Positions 46,321-58,442 of a stretch of 64,000 nt of DNA are shown here, in pieces. The stretch spans positions 19,723,276 to 19,787,275 of the forward strand of contig NW_024040485.1 of NCBI RefSeq assembly GCF_014851395.1, read 5' to 3'. Below the pieces are notes generated by a model that was given only the letters and a program-made list of their open reading frames with translations, had not been told where the DNA came from and made no database searches. A program made the translations under genes and the position numbers. Position 1 is the first letter of the stretch. Every line of letters starts with the position of its first letter. The DNA is from Micropterus salmoides (taxonomy: Eukaryota > Chordata > Actinopteri > Centrarchiformes > Centrarchidae).

Positions 46321-48379
46321 AGGTTCAGTGTGTAAGTTTTAGTGACATCTAGTGGTGAGGGTTGCGAATTGCACCCCCCCACCCCCCCCACCCCCCTCAC
46401 CCAAGCGAACAGTATAGCTACGGTGCCTGAGACAGGACAAAGGTGTCATCTATGAGATAAAAGAGATTGCCAGTCAAGAAATTAGGTTTCTTTTAGATAT
46501 ATTAAGAAATTATATAAATTATGTAAAACCATGTGAATATTATTGTTACTTTTTCATTAATAAACAATAGCCACATGAAGAAATGAAGTGCTACATTATT
46601 TTACAACTTGGGAGGGTTGGCTCATCTGGACTAACATACCAGAGAAAATGAAGAAGATCTCAAAAACTATCACATCTAGTGCATCAAGTATGACCACTAA
46701 CAGATACCAGGACAATGTAAGCCTCACTGTTTCTGCACCACAGCCCATTATAAACCACATAATACGTGAAGTTTACAAAGGCATTGGCTGGGGAGGATCA
46801 AGGCTCCAGTCACTTTGCTTAATTAGATAAGCAATCTGCAAATCTTACCAAAATGTCTTTTTTAATTTTTTGAAATACAACAGAAACACAAATTAGTACT
46901 GACAGCCATAATTTCAACTTGTGGTAAAACGGTGCAACGTTTTTAATGGGCATTTAGCATGTGAAAGTACAAATTACATATTTGTGTGCACAGTGGGACG
47001 CAATATCCATTAAGTTTTTTTAATGCAAATTCGGAAAGTATTTATTATGGGTCACTTGATAGGCACACGGTCTTGTTATATATCACCATTAGCAGCAAAA
47101 AGAAATATATGTTTTCCACCAGGGCAGTAAAATGTGAAGTTGCTGATCTGAGCTTCCCTGCTGTTACCATTTCATTACCAATAATATTCATCAGCTGATT
47201 CTCTCAGAAGGTAACGGCACATTTCTGTCGACGTAACAAAGCTGTAACAGAAGCTGGAGAATAACTAGATGAAGTTACAATCCAACTACATATATTTTTT
47301 CTACCAGCACAGTAAAAGTTTAGCTGGCTGATCTGAGCTTCGATGCTGGAAGCTGCCGTTTTACTGCCAATTAGCAGCTGATTCTTATGAACATAACATA
47401 CAAAACCAAAACAGAGCGCTGGAGAGAAAGAGAGAGATAACTACATGAAATTAATCCAACTAACATAACACCACAAGCCAAAGCACAGCGCTGGAAAGTA
47501 AACCAATCCAACTAACAATAAATGTTTTTCTACCGGTCAATAAAAGTTTAGCTGGCTGATGCTTCCATGCTCTAAGCTAACGTTACGGTACTGATCAGCT
47601 GATTGTCTCGCTAACATAACCGGCAAAGCCAAACCACAGGCTGGAGAATAAGTAGGCGCCATGAAATTAATCCATATTTCACACCACTGACACGGGAAAC
47701 ACGTCACGGCTTTCTGTGATTATGGCCAGCTTCTAGCTAAAACTATCAAACAGCAATTTTCATTTGCATTGTTAAAGTCTGACAAACACAGTTAATTACC
47801 TGTCCAGCAGAAAACAGTCAACTTCAGCACCGCTTTGAAAACATCTGTCCCACATTAGCCTTCCATCTGGGAAAATCCACAAAATCCGTGATTTCTGCCG
47901 TCAGCTGTCTGTCCCGACTCCGTCTGGCTGTCGGCTCTAGTGCTAAATAACACGTGTGCTCCTTCATTTGTCCAAATGTCACTTCTCTTCTTACTTCTAA
48001 TAAACCAGAAGACTACTCGGAGACTGTATATTACTATTATTTTTAGTCCCTCCCCCTTCTTCTTTGTAGGTATTCAATGTAGTGACAGGCGTCTACACTA
48101 CCGGAATTACACAAGCAGAAGAAGAACGCCGTGATGACAAAACGCGCTCTGTAGCGCTGTTTGTTCGTTGACGGCTACGGTAGAAATATGACGACAAAAT
48201 ACAGCGACCTCCACAGCAGGGGATGCCCGCGGTTATGTAGATATAAATGTCTCATTCTAAGGTAATACAAAACATAACGGTTCATTATGTAAGGTCTTTA
48301 TACACCACTGAAAACATAGTTATGGATCTTAAATTGCATTTCTGTCAATAGAGCCTCAGAAATATTACACACTGCACCT
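46321..48379. mobile_element. piggyBac-like non-autonomous element, 2.06 kb
   Basis: Flanked by TTAA at 46317-46320 and 48380-48383. The ends are inverted, AGGTTCAGTGTGTAA at the left and TTACACACTGCACCT at the right, with one mismatch. TTAA duplication is the hallmark of piggyBac transposition. The interior holds no transposase but contains about three tandem units (47105-47685) around CAGTAAAAGTTTAGCTGGCT. The CATCTAGTGGTGAG subterminal motif is typical of a MITE family widespread in fishes. Confidence 0.8.
47105..47685. repeat. Diverged tandem repeat inside the piggyBac-like element
   Basis: Units at about 47105-47287, 47288-47463 and 47517-47685, plus a partial unit at 47464-47512. Each contains a ...TTTTCTACC, AGTAAAAGTTTAGCTGGCTG, ATCAGCTGATT, GCTGGAGA and TCCAACTA order. 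The units are clearly diverged from one another. Confidence 0.7.
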
Positions 48380-48383
48380 TTAA

Positions 48384-50919
48384 AACGAAAATAATTGCTT
48401 AGCCGTGTTTCTGAAACCAGGTATGGTGTTAATCTAACACTCCAAAAATGGTTGAGTTGAATGATAATAATGTTTATGAAATCAAACTTTATATAAAATA
48501 CTTAATGTCAAAACAAATTAATATTTAAGAGCAAAATAGCAATCCAGTCAAACTTTAAAAGTTTTACAATTTAAGGGCAAATGATATGTAGTTTTTATTA
48601 TTTTGATTATGCTTTGATCCATTTTCCTATGAGCTCACAATTCAGACACCCAACAACCATTTAGCCATGCGTGCAAAAGCTAATTAATTTTTATTAGTGT
48701 GTTTCACAGATTCAGCTTTTACCTGTCTGTCACTCATGTGTATAGCTATAGGCTGCTGTGTTCCAATTCAGTTTTAATTTTGTGTTTGTCGAAGTGTGGA
48801 GGATCAACATAACATTTATCTGAACAGAATGGGAAGTTAGAAAGCAGGGCCCAGGCAACTGAACTGAATCAGCGAAGAAGAATTTGGATGAGAATTTAAT
48901 TTAAATCCGCTGAATTATTCATAGACACATTCAGTTTGCAGAAAACTATCATACTCAAAGAAGAATAACACTTTTTTTGCTCCAAAATCATACTAGATCC
49001 CACCTCATTCCGCCAAACCCCTGTATTGAAAAATGTAATTAAAATAATGAAGATTGGGATATGCCTGCTTAAGGGGAAGCACATCCTACGCACACAAACA
49101 GCACATAATACAGAGTGAAAATCTGAAGTGTGGATACAAATATTTGCAGTTTTGCTGTAAAATCTTCTCTCACGTTCCCCAAAATCTGGGGTAGGCTTGA
49201 TGATGTAGGCTTGTGAGAATAACAAGGACCACAATCAACAGGTATAATTAAATGATTTATTGATTAACGAACAGAAGATGTATGAAGCTTGCAGTAGCTG
49301 AATAGACATTGGAAAGCGTTGTGGGGAAGCTACGATAGGGAAATCCGCCGTAGCACCCGGGCACGACGGACCCCCTATAAACCTATGGAGAGGAGGAAGG
49401 AGATCAGGAGGCAGGACAGAGAAAGGGGTGGGAGGGAGGGCTGCAGGATACGAGGGCGAAGGGGAGGACTTAGGACGAGTGGGTATTTATGGAAATGCTG
49501 GCGATGACGTGCTTTATGTGTGGTCCCGCTCCTGAAACTCTGCTAATTAGCACCACTAAAAATTGCCAAACACTGCCAAAACATCTTTTATATATTATAC
49601 ATGGAATATAAAGCCGCCCCTTTCCTGTAACATGCATGCAAGGCACAAGAAAGCTCACCGATGGATTAATGTGTGCATGCAACCTAATCACTGGGAAGGA
49701 TGTACAGTAACACACAGCTTTGATAAAAATAGTATGAACAGAGGATGAGAGCGCAGAAGGAGAGAGAAGCCTAGAGAAGAAAAGGCTGACTGAGTGCCTC
49801 TGGTGATGATGAAAAAGTCCTTGTACAACGCCAGTTTGTTCCTAAAGTTCAGAGCGCAACTCTTCTCACTCCTTCATCCTGCTCTCTGTTGGCCCGTATG
49901 TTGCCCTGACAACGCTCTCAGTCGTTGAACTGCGCTCTCAGTGGAGTGGAGGCGGGAAGGTCTGCCTGTGTGGCGCCACAAATACTGACATATTGGGTAT
50001 GTACAGTTCCACAGCTGTTTTATTTATTGCATCTCGGTATGGAGCAAGCTGCAAGCTTGTATTACTAGAGCATGTACTTGTATTGTGTATTTATATTAAT
50101 TATTATTCTTTCCTAGTGGGTTAACCTTTTTGTTGTTGTCTTAAAGAAGATATTTCAATCTCAGTGGCATTGTCTTTCTGATGAAGGATTTTTATGGATA
50201 GGATAGTTTATATTAGCTTATTAGCGTTCTTGCCGAGATTAAAATGAGAAAACACCACTATAATGTCTATACACTAAACATGAAGCTAAGTCAAGAGACA
50301 TTTAGCCTAGACTGGCTCTATCCAAAGGAAACAGCATGTACCTACAAGCACTTCTGAATCTCACTAAATAGTAAGTCTCTTTTGTTTAATTTGTCCAAAA
50401 ACAGAGGCAGGCAAAGTGTTTTTTAGAGGATTTTGTACTTAAAAGGAATGATCAGCATCTTCTTTGTGTTGTCTCCCCATTTTTTCTGTTTACTTTCTAA
50501 TACTGGAAGATTCTCTTCCCTGAAGAGGACCTTGATTAGTGTAAACTTTGGTCGTCAGCATTTTCTTGCGGCAGGAAACACTTTCGGTTATGTCGAGACA
50601 TAAAACCTGGGTGAGAATCTGTTTAAGCTGATCTGTTCCTTTTAAAAAATTAGGGATTTATATTTAAAGTCAGTGAAAAACAGTGAGGCTTGTACATGTA
50701 GTATCATAGCATGTTGAATATAGTGTCAGCAGCCCCTTTACTCATATATCACGTCTACCATTTCCAATGTAATATTTTGTGTTTTGAGCTGAAAAGATTG
50801 TATGAGCTCATTATGCATTCACATATTGTACTCTATATTGAGTCTGTGTGGTGGTCTTATTGAGTAGTCTTTCTCTTTCTGGCACTGGCACCATCCTGAA
50901 GTGCGTGTGAGTCAGTTTT

Positions 50920-50952
<33 letters not shown>

Positions 50953-51804
50953 GCATCATGGGCTCTTTGTGTGCCAGTCTGGCTGTTGGCAGCACCGTTT
51001 GATTCTTGGCAGGTGGATCACAGCTTCTTGCAGCCCAGCTGAAGCAGTGGATACCGACCAGAGAGAGAGAGAGTGGCAGAGAGACATTAACAAAAAGAGA
51101 AGGAGCCAAAAAAAAAAAGGAAGACAGAGAGACAACCCAGAGGGGGAAACAAGAGTGAGAAGAACAATAGACCGACACAGGAGGAGATGAGGAGACAAAG
51201 GGAAAGCGATTGAAAATCTATTTTCCGCACATGGTTCTACAACTACTGTAGTTTCGGTTTCAGCGTATTACAGTATTTGTACAGGAATTCCTGATTTACA
51301 AATTTCACACCCTCCACCCCCACTTCCTCCTCATTTTTCACTCTCAGAATGTAAACCTCACAGTTTGGCGCTGAAAATCAATAAGAGAGCATGTCTCTCT
51401 GTAATCGAACAACTCTCACAGTAATCAGGTCACATGTGTATGTTTATGGATCTGTGCATTTATACCCCGGGAAGAAAAGCTTGGGGAAAAAATGTGTGTC
51501 CCCAAGTAAATTTGTTAGTGTGTGGAAGTGGTATTTTCAGGTAGAAAGGCTGGGGAATGCTAGTAGATAGTTTTTTGTTTCGGTGTTTTCACCGAGTGCT
51601 CAAATTTGGAAGGTGCTCCACTGTGGGTATGATATTTTGTGTGTGTGTGTGTATGAGTGCGTATAAAAGAGAGCGAGAGACTGGTCATTAGATTGAACAT
51701 GAGCCTGGCCTGAGTGACTGAGTGATGAGCTTGGTGTTTCTATTTCAGCCCAAAGCAGGCTTAGATTTCACACACACACAAAATTTTGCCAATTCCCTGG
51801 AGAA

Positions 51805-51837
<33 letters not shown>

Positions 51838-51842
51838 GCAGG
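48384..51842. other. No gene recognised
   Basis: Includes a degraded TTAA MITE copy around 50200-50480 (CTAAACATGAAGCTAAG), a (TG)n tract at 50922-50950 and purine-rich DNA at 51060-51190. A (GA)n tract at 51809-51838 runs almost into the next gap. Confidence 0.45.
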
Positions 51843-52342
51843 NNNNNNNNNNNNNNNNNNNNNNNNNNNNNNNNNNNNNNNNNNNNNNNNNNNNNNNNNN
51901 NNNNNNNNNNNNNNNNNNNNNNNNNNNNNNNNNNNNNNNNNNNNNNNNNNNNNNNNNNNNNNNNNNNNNNNNNNNNNNNNNNNNNNNNNNNNNNNNNNNN
52001 NNNNNNNNNNNNNNNNNNNNNNNNNNNNNNNNNNNNNNNNNNNNNNNNNNNNNNNNNNNNNNNNNNNNNNNNNNNNNNNNNNNNNNNNNNNNNNNNNNNN
52101 NNNNNNNNNNNNNNNNNNNNNNNNNNNNNNNNNNNNNNNNNNNNNNNNNNNNNNNNNNNNNNNNNNNNNNNNNNNNNNNNNNNNNNNNNNNNNNNNNNNN
52201 NNNNNNNNNNNNNNNNNNNNNNNNNNNNNNNNNNNNNNNNNNNNNNNNNNNNNNNNNNNNNNNNNNNNNNNNNNNNNNNNNNNNNNNNNNNNNNNNNNNN
52301 NNNNNNNNNNNNNNNNNNNNNNNNNNNNNNNNNNNNNNNNNN
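51843..52342. other. Assembly gap, 500 N
   Basis: Placeholder gap immediately after a (GA)15 tract, which probably stopped the assembly. Confidence 0.98.
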
Positions 52343-54046
52343 CCAGTGGAGCAAGCTCACTCTTTCGCCTTGAAAGGGCACCTCAAAACTTTCCTGAAAC
52401 CAAACGGTGTCAACTAAAAATAGATTTAACTACATAAAACAACAAGTAAAAGGGCAGCTACATAGCCTACATCAAACCTTCCTGCTCTGTCATCTGTTTT
52501 TGTGTCATGTATGCTCAAATGTTCCGTTTAGCTCGTCCAAAACATTTTCCAGATCACATTTTCAAATTTCCACCCCAACACCCACACCCACATTTTAAAT
52601 GTTCTTTTCATATTCTCAGCAGCTCTTTTTTTTTTGCAGCAGCAGCATTGGCCTCATCTACCCAAGTTGAAGGCCTGTATTGTAAAAACTAGCACTCTTT
52701 TGCCCATCATGATCTGTTCTTGAGTACTCAAATATGAGCATGGTATTGGAATCACTGCGATATGAAAGATTATAATGCAGACAATGATTCATCTGTTAAA
52801 ATCTGGCCATGGTTCACAGTTAATGAGGACAAGAAATTTCAGTAAATGTTTCATAATCCAATTTCACCTCCTTTTCCCCTGATTCTTTCAAATGTTGTCG
52901 AAAACAGAAACTCATTAACAGTATATGATGAAAACTATTACAATGGACTAATTCTGACGTTGGCATTATGCTGAATTAATATCCAGGATTTGTGTCACGA
53001 AACACTTAGCAGCTTAGTCACTCCGGTAAATACACACCCTCTGCCGCAAATGGTTAATCAGACCCCAGAAGACAAACAAGCACATAGAGATAGTTACAGT
53101 AAGCAAAAGCAAAGCACGACAGCAAGAGAAGTGCACGCAGACACACAAAGCAGCGTCAGTCAAACAAACACACATACACACTGTGAAGCACTGTGTGGCT
53201 CCATTTCTAATTAAATGACCATTAAGCAGGCCATCATTGTGCAGAGTCTGGCTTGTGTGTGTGGCAGCCAGATCAGCCCGTGTCCAAGGCCCCTCTCTTG
53301 TCTGCCCTATTGGATAGAAACACTTTGATGAGGACATGTTGACAAAATAACTAAGGAACAGGTTTGCCAGAGTGCCATGAAAGTAGAGAAAGGCCTGCAG
53401 ATGCTGCGATGATTTCTCAGTCTGTTTCAATTATCTGTGTCTTATTGAATCCAGAAACATATTTACAAAGGTTCTTTCATAAACTGAGGTTTAAGCCAGC
53501 GGCCTGTGGCTGTTTTATTGTGACTGTCAGTTGTTCACAAGTTTAAGAGAAATTACAGGCTATTTTTGCCTGTCAGTTGATATGACAATGGAAAATAATG
53601 TGCGAGGCAAACATTTTCACAATCATGGCTGACATGTTTTCTAAGCAAAAGGTTTGTTGTATCTGCTGAAATTTGTTGTCTCCTCTTTTGAGCCAACAGA
53701 ACAAAGCTTTGACCCATTTTTCCTTACAATGTAGCTGCTGACGAGTGAAGAAGTTTGCTCTCTAAAACACACTTATTGCACAGAGACAAGTTTTTTTTGT
53801 ATTTCCTTTAACAGGCTGGCTTTGCCACTGTAGCTCTTGATCTTCCGCTTTCACATTCATCACAGTGTGACCATGTTTTTAAGTTCTGTGGTAGCCATCA
53901 CCTGCACCACACAATTCTGATTCAAAAATATAAATAGGCTACAGCACTGACAAACAGGAAAACTACATGGAGGTTAGCATTTAATTCATTATAGCCAAGG
54001 AGTGCTGCAAAGCCACAACAACAAATATCAAACAATTCTCATCAGT
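52343..54046. other. No gene recognised
   Basis: Only short frames without recognisable domains. Confidence 0.5.
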
Positions 54047-54054
54047 TTCATATT

Positions 54055-55028
54055 TAGGGCTGGGGCGATTTGTCGATGCAGTTGACATAATCGATTACGT
54101 AAATACGTCGACTCCTATTAAGAGCATCGAAGCGTCACTGCATCCGGTGTTAGTGGGATTCCCCCCGGACAAGCTCCAGCTACAAGACTGTGCCTCTGAC
54201 CTTCTAAAGTTTGGGAGTATTTTAGACAGACACTTAAAAACGTGCTGCTCCGTGAACTCTGTGAATTGGAAATAGCTTCACTGCAGCACAACTGCTGTCC
54301 ACAAATATGTGAAGCAACATGAACAGGTGAAGCTAAAGTATCCCGGAACACTGACGACAGCACCGCAAATCCTGTTTACTCCACACAAGCACGGCACATT
54401 ATCAGCATGAGGACACATAGTCCGTTAAAATGTATTTTCTAAGTTTTTCGTCATCGCCTTCATGTTAAAAGTAATTTCCGGCCTGCTGCTGTCATGGTAA
54501 CGTTACACCGTGTGTCATCTCACATTCGGCCATTTCACATTTTCTGTTTATTTAACGGCCAGGTATGAGCGAGAAAACAGCTGAATCTAACATTACAGAC
54601 AATCTGTGACTCTACAGTCTGTGAATCCTTTCAGTTATTTTCTTTGCCCCACACTGATGCAGAAATACATTTGATTATCATACTGCATTACTCAATATTG
54701 AACTAAATCCATGTCAGAAACATTTAAAGTTTGAAGTAAAATAGTAATTACTGTCTGTTATTGTTATTATTATGACAACACATCAGTTAGGTGGAAATTT
54801 TATTCATTTTAAGTTATGCTACTATTGTCATGAATGAAATATTTATTTATTGATTAGACGTGTTTTTGATATTTATTTTGGATAAATTGGTATGTTAATT
54901 GAGCAATAGGCAACTTTTTTTTCTTTTAGAATAAGCAAAATTAGTCCTTAGATTAATCGACTAATTGAAAAAGTAATCATTAGATTAATCCACTTGAAAA
55001 ATAATCATTATGTAGGCCTACAGCCCTA
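54055..55028. mobile_element. hAT-like element, 974 bp
   Basis: Starts TAGGGCTGGGGCGATTTGTC and ends CTACAGCCCTA (TAGGGCTG/CAGCCCTA inverted ends). It is flanked by an imperfect 8 bp duplication, TTCATATT (54047-54054) and TTAATATT (55029-55036). Its interior is the inverted relative of 17508-18160. No intact transposase. A short region may descend from one (GTGAACTCTGTGAATTGGAA..., homologous to the other copy) but remains unreadable. Confidence 0.8.
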
Positions 55029-55262
55029 TTAATATTACCCACGTAGGCCTATATCTAGGTAGGCAACTTGTAGAGAACTAGCAAGACTTAAGAGACAGTT
55101 TCGATTTTGAAAAAATGAAAGATAAAAACATCCAACCCCTCCTTTCAGACTTCCTTAGTAGTAAATGAAGGCCAGCAAAGCGTGTGCATGTGAACGTGCA
55201 CGCGTAACATTCAGGCACGTGAATACATTTTTGATTAATAAAATGGGTGTTTGTATTAGGAC

Positions 55263-55412
55263 GTGTCCGGCCTTATCCTCTATTAGCGCCAGGGGGTGGT
55301 GGTGGTGGTGGGGGGGTCGTTCACCAAAAGGTGAAGACGGGTGTTAAAAGGGGGGGTTTGTAGTTGGGGAGTTGTTTGTATATGGGATGTCCGGTGTTAT
55401 CCTCTAAAAGCG
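55263..55412 (+). promoter_or_regulatory. Duplicated upstream motif with hairpin
   Basis: GTGTCCGGCCTTATCCTCTA (55263-55282), followed by TTAGCG, recurs as ATGTCCGGTGTTATCCTCTA (55387-55406), followed by AAAGCG, 124 bp later. Between them a perfect hairpin TTCACC-AAAA-GGTGAA lies at 55320-55335, and there are G-runs. Position upstream of a TATA box and reading frame suggests regulatory or replication-related sequence. Function is not known. Confidence 0.45.
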
Positions 55413-55443
55413 GATGTTTGGGAGTGGCTTTAGCAATCGGTTG

Positions 55444-55449
55444 TATATA
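55444..55449 (+). promoter_or_regulatory. TATA box candidate (TATATAG)
   Basis: TGTATATAGAGAGG lies 131 bases before the ATG at 55580. A start site near 55475 would give a 5' leader of about 100 bases. Confidence 0.4.
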
Positions 55450-55579
55450 GAGAGGGTTCGTTTTTAGACTTCTGACCGAGAGCGTGGAACAGTGTGACTG
55501 AACGATTTTTGGGTGAATCCGTATCGGACAGAGCTATCTTCGTGCAAAACAACAGCGCCATCTTTGCAGCATCACAATC

Positions 55580-56011
55580 ATGGATGTTGCAAGTAATCAA
55601 TTAGGAGTAATGACTCCAAAACGACGTATAATTATAGATCCTGTTGCAATGAGTATGGCTCCTAGAAAGAAGACTCCCCCAACAACATTGGCTGATTTTC
55701 TGGACCGAAAGGCTTGGGCGCTTCAGTTTGAATGGGCGTTGGAAGATTTTAGAATGTCGGGATTCTTGTTTGAGCACGGATCAGTTCATCTTTATACAAG
55801 AGAGCTTGATGAAATTTTTGTTTGTGAAAGCACACCGCACATTAGCTTTTCAGCCAAAGACTGGAATTACTTCAGAAACAAAGTCTGTAAAGATATGAGT
55901 GCTTCAAAAGGAGTCTATACCACACAATGGTGCGGGTCTGTGCCAGGAGAGCTCTACCGTGTAGAGACAGACCTTGAAGTCTACGATCCAGAATCCTACA
56001 TCTTTTTTTGA
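55580..56011 (+). CDS. Orphan reading frame, unrecognised 143-residue protein
   Basis: ATG in good context (ATCATGG). Two basic clusters (K14-R16 and R29-K31) suggest nuclear targeting. An aromatic-rich region follows, with W46, W52 and W95. The segment at about 68-107 (VHLYTRELDEIFVCEST, then ISFSAKDWNYFRNKV) has a beta-strand-rich then helix pattern that faintly recalls PC4/p15-type single-stranded-DNA-binding domains. That is a guess. The frame ends at TGA 56009-56011, but the same frame stays open for 89 more codons. It is intronless and preceded by a TATA box and duplicated motif. It could be a captured viral or transposon gene, a retrocopy, or a lineage-specific gene with a nonsense mutation. 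I do not recognise the family. Confidence 0.5.
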   Translation: MDVASNQLGVMTPKRRIIIDPVAMSMAPRKKTPPTTLADFLDRKAWALQFEWALEDFRMSGFLFEHGSVHLYTRELDEIFVCESTPHISFSAKDWNYFRNKVCKDMSASKGVYTTQWCGSVPGELYRVETDLEVYDPESYIFF

Positions 56012-56281
56012 TCATGCAAGGACGATTCTATCATTCAAAATGCCAGGAAGGGGACCCCAGAGCAACAAAAAGGCTACCTCATCACGTCTAAAGAGTGGGA
56101 GACGTGGTTCAGCACCTGCTTTGTGGTCCAGTGGGGAGAATGGGATAGAACCCTTGAAGTCTTCTCACACATTGATAAATTATTCAGATGGTATAAACCT
56201 TATGTTAGCTATGTAGGGATCAAAAGAAAACTTTTTGGTCCTGAGGACAAGCAAGATGAACAACAATCAATCATCAAGTAA
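56012..56281 (+). pseudogene. In-frame continuation of the orphan frame after TGA
   Basis: 89 sense codons and a TAA in the same frame as 55580-56011. The composition is protein-like and tryptophan-rich, with a GYLITSKEWETWF segment that echoes ISFSAKDWNYF of the first part. This suggests one ancestral frame of about 230 codons broken by a nonsense change. A different frame also stays open from the seven-T run (56003-56009) to 56216, but its residues look less protein-like. Readthrough or a selenocysteine codon is possible but unsupported. Confidence 0.45.
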
Positions 56282-58442
56282 CCGTAAGGAACACTTGTGG
56301 CATCCTCGAAACAATCCATAAAAAAATTACAACATTTGTCTAGCCATTAGCATGACTTGGTATTTATCTCTGGGATTTTTAAACAAAACAAGATAATTGG
56401 TATTCAAATTAATAGCATGGCTAACTTTGCCTTGAAAAAACAAATTCTGAACTAGGAATAAACAACTTAAATTTCTATGATGCACATATTTTGTAAACAC
56501 ATTTTGGACCTCATGGAATACATTATACTTTAATTTATGTAGTTGTATATAGATAACTGTAATGTCATGAATTTCATAGGGTTCCTAAGGGACTGTTTTC
56601 TGTTCAGTCCTGTGTCAGCCACATTGTTTTATCTGTGCATTTTACTTCTTCATTCCAGATAAGAAATAATGCTTCTGAAATAAATGACCTAGTCCAGCTT
56701 TAATTTCATATCACATGAAAGTGGGACCAACTGATGGAACTCTAAAACACTGAGAGCAGCAGGTCTGTGGTCTGCCATTTTTCTGCTGCTTTAAAGCTGC
56801 TTGCACACTGCCCCAACAAATGCCGACCGACTCCGACCAACACCAACTGTTGGATCAGTGTGCGCCCTCAGTCGGTGTAAGTCGGATGGAGTCTTTAGAG
56901 TTTGACATGTCTAGTCGGGTTGGGTCGAGTTGTAGAAAGTCGGACCAATGTGTGCAGCCTTCCAACAAACTGCCAGATTGTGAGTGTCCTCGGGAACATC
57001 AGCGCACATGATTTTCTTTGATCATGGGTTAGCAAGGTATCCATTACGCGCTGCTCTCTCTCTCTCTCTCTCTCATTGACAACACACAGTCAAAAAAAAT
57101 GGTCGAATCAAGAGATTTTATTGGTGGGTTTGACTGACCAATCATGGGTTTGCGTCTACCACATGGTCACGCCCACAATCCCCTTGCTCCGACCAGCACT
57201 TGGCTCTAATGGAGACAGAGTTCCACCTTTTTACCAGTTGAAATACGTACTTTGTAGTATTGCACTTGCCAAAAAACTAACAGAATATAGCTTAATCAGT
57301 CCTTATTACCAGTCACAATACATTTAAATGGCCAGTACAGCCTGTATAGCCAATGCAGTTTTGCTCTTGCCAAAAAATTTATTCTACCTCACTACATGTG
57401 ACTTAAAGGTTCTCAAAATGAATTGATTTCATTTATGAGCGTTATGAGTTATGGATACTTATAGCTTACCCAGTCCTTTAAACCTGTTGAAATACCTTTA
57501 AAGCTCCAATACAACAAGCAACAAGTAGTTTTCCACTTGCCAAAAAGTGATTGCAGCCTTGACCTTGTGACTTAAATAAGAAAATGTAGGCAACAAAAGT
57601 CTGTCTGGTCAGTGTGGAACTGGCAGCTGGTTTTCTGAACGTTCTAAAGAACCGAAACCAACTGCTTGCGTTACGGGTTTCCAATGGCGGGTACCACAGC
57701 AACAAATGATTAGTGGTTCAAATGCTCTCCAACTCCTGAAAACACAGGTGAAATGATCAGATGAGTGAAGACCATAGACTGTATAAAGACACGAACCATG
57801 CGTTACTCTTCCCAAACTTCCTGTAACGGGAGGGCCGAAACTGCCGCAACACCTGACACATTGGTTCCGTGCTCTCGTTCCCTGATCAACTAAGGGTTTG
57901 TTCTAAAACCTATATGAATACAATCCCTTACCTCTAATAACAGCTAACCTCTAATATTAGAGAGAATGCAGGTTTACAATAACATAACCATAAACAGTGG
58001 TTTATGAGGGCACAGTCTGAGCCGTGTGCAAACGTTTTAAGCTACATTTTCAGCCGCAAAGTCTGAGAAGAGAGGAAACGATGCAATGAAATTCACACCA
58101 TCGCTATTTAGAAGACATGCGGGTGCAACTCCCATTAAAATCTGTTTAGAAAAATATATGCTCAGGAGAACTGCTCATTTGGTAAGTTTTGTTTTAACTG
58201 TATACACGTGTATTTGAAAAGAAAGGAGATGTGTTACATTGTTATACTGTTTCTGCTTTTTTTTTTTTTTTTTTTACTGTAGTTTACTGTTGTTGCTGAG
58301 TCATCAAGCTCTTCACTTCTTAAGAAATTGTTTTCCTGTAGTAGAAGTAAATATCCGTTGTTGTAAGATGACCAAACACTAAAATAAGTTCTCTTATGTT
58401 AGCATTTGAACTACAGTGAGCTTTTGAACATGTCTTATAAAA
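56282..58442. other. No gene recognised
   Basis: Contains possible poly(A) signals for the orphan frame (AATAAA near 56456 and 56682), a TCGG-rich segment at 56815-56945 that may be an old transposon, and (CT)n at 57054-57074. No exon recognised. Confidence 0.45.
58257..58275. repeat. T19 homopolymer
   Basis: Uninterrupted T-run. No element boundary is obvious next to it. Confidence 0.9.

Noticed and set aside
49191..49560. A solo LTR suggested by a TGATTTATTG (inverted poly(A) signal) and a GC-rich body
   Set aside because: No convincing TG...CA ends or target duplication could be found.
56009..56011. Selenocysteine at the in-frame TGA of the orphan frame
   Set aside because: I saw no convincing SECIS-type structure downstream, and the residue context is not that of a known selenoprotein. 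Nonsense mutation is simpler.
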